Of a stretch of DNA of 9,199 bases, positions 7,121-9,199 are shown piece by piece. Position numbers and translations under genes: made by a program. A model generated the notes under the pieces. That model saw nothing but the letters and a program-made list of their open reading frames with translations. It did no database searches and was not told where the DNA came from. Position 1 is the first letter of the stretch. Each line of letters begins with the position of its first letter. The DNA comes from CAYUYH01 sp964449175 (GTDB lineage Bacteria > Planctomycetota > Phycisphaerae > SM23-33). The DNA lies in the NCBI GenBank assembly GCA_964449175.1, contig CAYUYH010000106.1:1-9199 (forward strand), written 5' to 3'.

Positions 7121-9199
7121 TCAACCATTCTGTTTAGATACGACATGGGGGGGCGGTTGGTTCTCCCGTCGCCGGGAACGGATTCGCCCGATGACGGCGG
7201 CCGCCGCCAGGACCGCGGTCAGCCCGGCTACCGGCAGCGTCGCCGCCCGGAACAGCCAAGCCGGGTCCGCTCCTGCCCGCATCGACAGGTCCGGGGCGGC
7301 CGGGAGTCCGCAGGCCCCGGCCTGGTCGGCGGACATCCATCTTATCCGCTCGATGTCGGCCTCGTCGGCGGCAACGCGGGCCGGCAGCTCGCCCGCCGGC
7401 GGGCACAACATGTTCTCGTATATCGCCACCGGCGCGGCGCCGGGCTTCACCGGCGGCGCCTCCGCTGCCAGCCGATACACGCGCTCACCCTCCGCAAGCC
7501 GGCCGAGCGGGTCCACCGGCGTCTCCCAGCCCGCTGGCCGAAGCTGGACGTTGCGGACCTCGATAGGCCGCTCGCTCATCGTGAACACGCGGAAGCTCGC
7601 CTCGGCGGCAAGCTCCGCGGGCGCCCGGAACGTCCACTCGAAGTGCCGCCACCGCTCGCCGATCCGCTCGGGGATCACGGTCATGCCCAGCTCGTCGCGG
7701 CCTTGCCATCGGCCGTCGGGCGACGTGGCGAACACCTCGGCCCGCAGGAAGTTGCCCGCGCCGCGCCGCGGCCCCCTGGCGTCCAGGCTGATGCGATAGA
7801 CTTTTCCCCCCTCCAGTCGGACGTCCTGGCCGGCCTCGCTGAGGCGCCAAAGGAACGGCGTCCGCAGCCGCAGCACGCCGTCTCCGGCGCGCTCCGCCCA
7901 GTCCAGCCGCCAGTGGTCGCCGAGCAGGTTATCTCCCACGGCCGGGGCGGGCGCAATCCGCACCGACTCGATCACCTCGCGGAACTCAGCGGCCGCGGCC
8001 AAGATGTACCGCACGTTGTAGAGGCTCAGCAGGTGGTTGCGCCTGACAAGCCAGGCCCAGTCGCGACATCGCCCGTACCGGTCGAAGCCCAGCGCGTGCG
8101 CCCGGGCCGGGCTGTGCCATATCCCATAGCCGTTCAGCGTGGCGACGCCGAGGACTTGCGCGGCCTTGGGCTGGAGCAGCTCGGCTGGGCGGTCGCGATA
8201 GTCGGCGCTGAGGCCATAGACCAGGTACGGTTCGGCCGGGGCGTTTGCAGCCAGCCACGTCGCGGCCGGCGAGTGGTAGGGGTCGGCGGGGACATCTCCC
8301 TTGGCCGGGGCGTCCAGGAAGCCGGACACGAAGAACAGGTCCACCAGCAGCAGGCCAACAAGCAGCGGCGCCCTTGCCTCAGGCCGGGCCAGCCAGAAGC
8401 GGATGGTCACGGCTGTGAGTACAACGAGGATCCACGGCACGAACACAGCCGGGTTGCCGGGCCTGACCGCCGCCAGGGCATCGCTGGCAGTGCCGACAAA
8501 CGGCAGCGGGATCTCGCCGGGATAGGCCCTCACTGCCGCCGCCACGCCGGCCATCGCCGCCAGGGCGACCACCATGCCCGCCGGCAGCACGACCGCCGCC
8601 GCACGCAACACCGTCCGCCGCAGCCGCTCCAGCCGCTCGCCGGCGGATCCCAGCGAGATCGCATGGACGGCCGATGCCGCCAACGCCGCCAAGGCGAAAT
8701 CCACCACCAGCAGCATCCGCGCCGGGCAGCGAATCACGCCCAGCACGGGCAGCATGTGCACCAGCCTGTAGCTCGGCAGGTAGTAGCCCAGCATCCAGAC
8801 GCCGGCGGCCAGGCCCAGCCAGGTCCAGACGCGGACCAGCGGCGTCAGCGGCGGCGCGTCGGGCGGGTTGGGCGGCCGCCGCTTGCGATACAGCGACCAC
8901 ACGGCCGCCGCCGCCAGCGCCAACGTGCCTATCCCCACGTAGCCCAGCATCTCCCACAGGTGCCACGCCCCCCACCATCGCTGCGGGTAGAGGTTGGGAG
9001 TGGTGTTGCCCATGAGCATGGGGAAGCCGGCCAGCACCGCACAGGCCGGGAAGAAGCTGTTCTCGCCGACGGTGGCATAGCCGATGCCGCCGCGCGTGGC
9101 CTGGCCCATGATCGATACGGTCGCGCCGATCTGCGGCGCGGCCACCGCCCGCGCGAGCACGGACGCCCCCGCCGCCACGGCCAAGACACGCGGCAACGG
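7121..9199 (-). CDS. YfhO-like polytopic membrane protein with carbohydrate-binding-like insert (5' end outside window)
   Basis: The frame is open to the window edge, so only about 692 C-terminal residues are seen, and several N-terminal membrane helices and the start are missing. Residues are counted from 9196. Hydrophobic segments lie near 50-65, 84-103, 124-140, 161-180, 197-222, 250-268 and 276-293, with a last one at 649-670. YfhO-like signs are YYLPSYRLVHMLPVLGVIRCPAR (within 138-160), HLLSLYNVRYILA (388-400) and VAIYENMLCPP (590-600). Between the last two, residues about 427-553 look like a beta-sandwich of the CBM4/9 or galactose-binding type (GGKVYRISLDARG; WRHFEWTFRAP; IEVRNVQLRP). 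YfhO in Bacillus subtilis acts in lipoteichoic acid glycosylation; here a lipid-linked sugar transferase of the GT-C type is inferred, not shown. The stop is TGA. An unrelated glycosyltransferase-like membrane family remains possible. Confidence 0.7.
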   Translation of the reverse strand, partial: PLPRVLAVAAGASVLARAVAAPQIGATVSIMGQATRGGIGYATVGENSFFPACAVLAGFPMLMGNTTPNLYPQRWWGAWHLWEMLGYVGIGTLALAAAAVWSLYRKRRPPNPPDAPPLTPLVRVWTWLGLAAGVWMLGYYLPSYRLVHMLPVLGVIRCPARMLLVVDFALAALAASAVHAISLGSAGERLERLRRTVLRAAAVVLPAGMVVALAAMAGVAAAVRAYPGEIPLPFVGTASDALAAVRPGNPAVFVPWILVVLTAVTIRFWLARPEARAPLLVGLLLVDLFFVSGFLDAPAKGDVPADPYHSPAATWLAANAPAEPYLVYGLSADYRDRPAELLQPKAAQVLGVATLNGYGIWHSPARAHALGFDRYGRCRDWAWLVRRNHLLSLYNVRYILAAAAEFREVIESVRIAPAPAVGDNLLGDHWRLDWAERAGDGVLRLRTPFLWRLSEAGQDVRLEGGKVYRISLDARGPRRGAGNFLRAEVFATSPDGRWQGRDELGMTVIPERIGERWRHFEWTFRAPAELAAEASFRVFTMSERPIEVRNVQLRPAGWETPVDPLGRLAEGERVYRLAAEAPPVKPGAAPVAIYENMLCPPAGELPARVAADEADIERIRWMSADQAGACGLPAAPDLSMRAGADPAWLFRAATLPVAGLTAVLAAAAVIGRIRSRRRENQPPPHVVSKQNG

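Overview
This is a GC-rich bacterial window in which every gene I can support lies on the minus strand. In transcription order (high to low coordinates) it holds: the C-terminal ~690 residues of a YfhO-like membrane protein (7121-9199, cut by the window edge); a DegP/HtrA-type periplasmic protease (5448-7031); a small heat-shock protein of the Hsp20 family (4874-5311); a LonA ATP-dependent protease split by an in-frame TAG (2342-4870); a membrane-anchored double zinc-ribbon protein (1625-2065); and Ffh, the SRP54 GTPase of the signal recognition particle (26-1459). The GC content, the Hsp20-Lon pair, the YfhO-like protein carrying a carbohydrate-binding-like insert and the basic C-terminal tails would fit a Planctomycetota-like bacterium. 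That assignment is inference from gene style; nothing in the window proves it.

Four of the six genes belong to protein quality control or targeting. DegP degrades or refolds misfolded envelope proteins. Hsp20 holds unfolding cytosolic proteins. Lon unfolds and degrades them. Ffh delivers nascent membrane proteins to the translocon. hsp20 and lon are separated by only 3 bases and are surely co-transcribed. A strong 11-bp GC hairpin (5382-5415) separates degP from hsp20. The zinc-ribbon gene probably has its own promoter (2156-2184), overlapped by an inverted repeat.

The most notable feature is lon. A single TAG codon (4112-4114) interrupts an otherwise intact 842-codon frame at the start of the conserved SQREYFLQEQ segment, at the boundary between the N-terminal domain and the helical/AAA+ part. 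No frameshift or second lesion is visible, and every catalytic motif downstream is intact. TAG also ends ffh, the zinc-ribbon gene, hsp20 and degP at natural C-termini, so global reassignment of TAG is unlikely. The options are a recent nonsense mutation, a sequencing or assembly error, suppression/readthrough, or a genuinely split Lon whose protease half restarts at the Met at 4021. The hsp20 stop is in the same frame as lon, so hsp20, lon-N and lon-C form one continuous frame broken only by two TAG codons.

The longer intergenic stretches are 2066-2341 (promoter, inverted repeat, GC-palindromic leader), 1460-1624 (one weak terminator-like hairpin), 5312-5447 (terminator, then no promoter I can defend) and 7032-7120 (a small hairpin and a ribosome-binding site). 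I see no tRNA, rRNA, CRISPR array, insertion sequence or attachment site.
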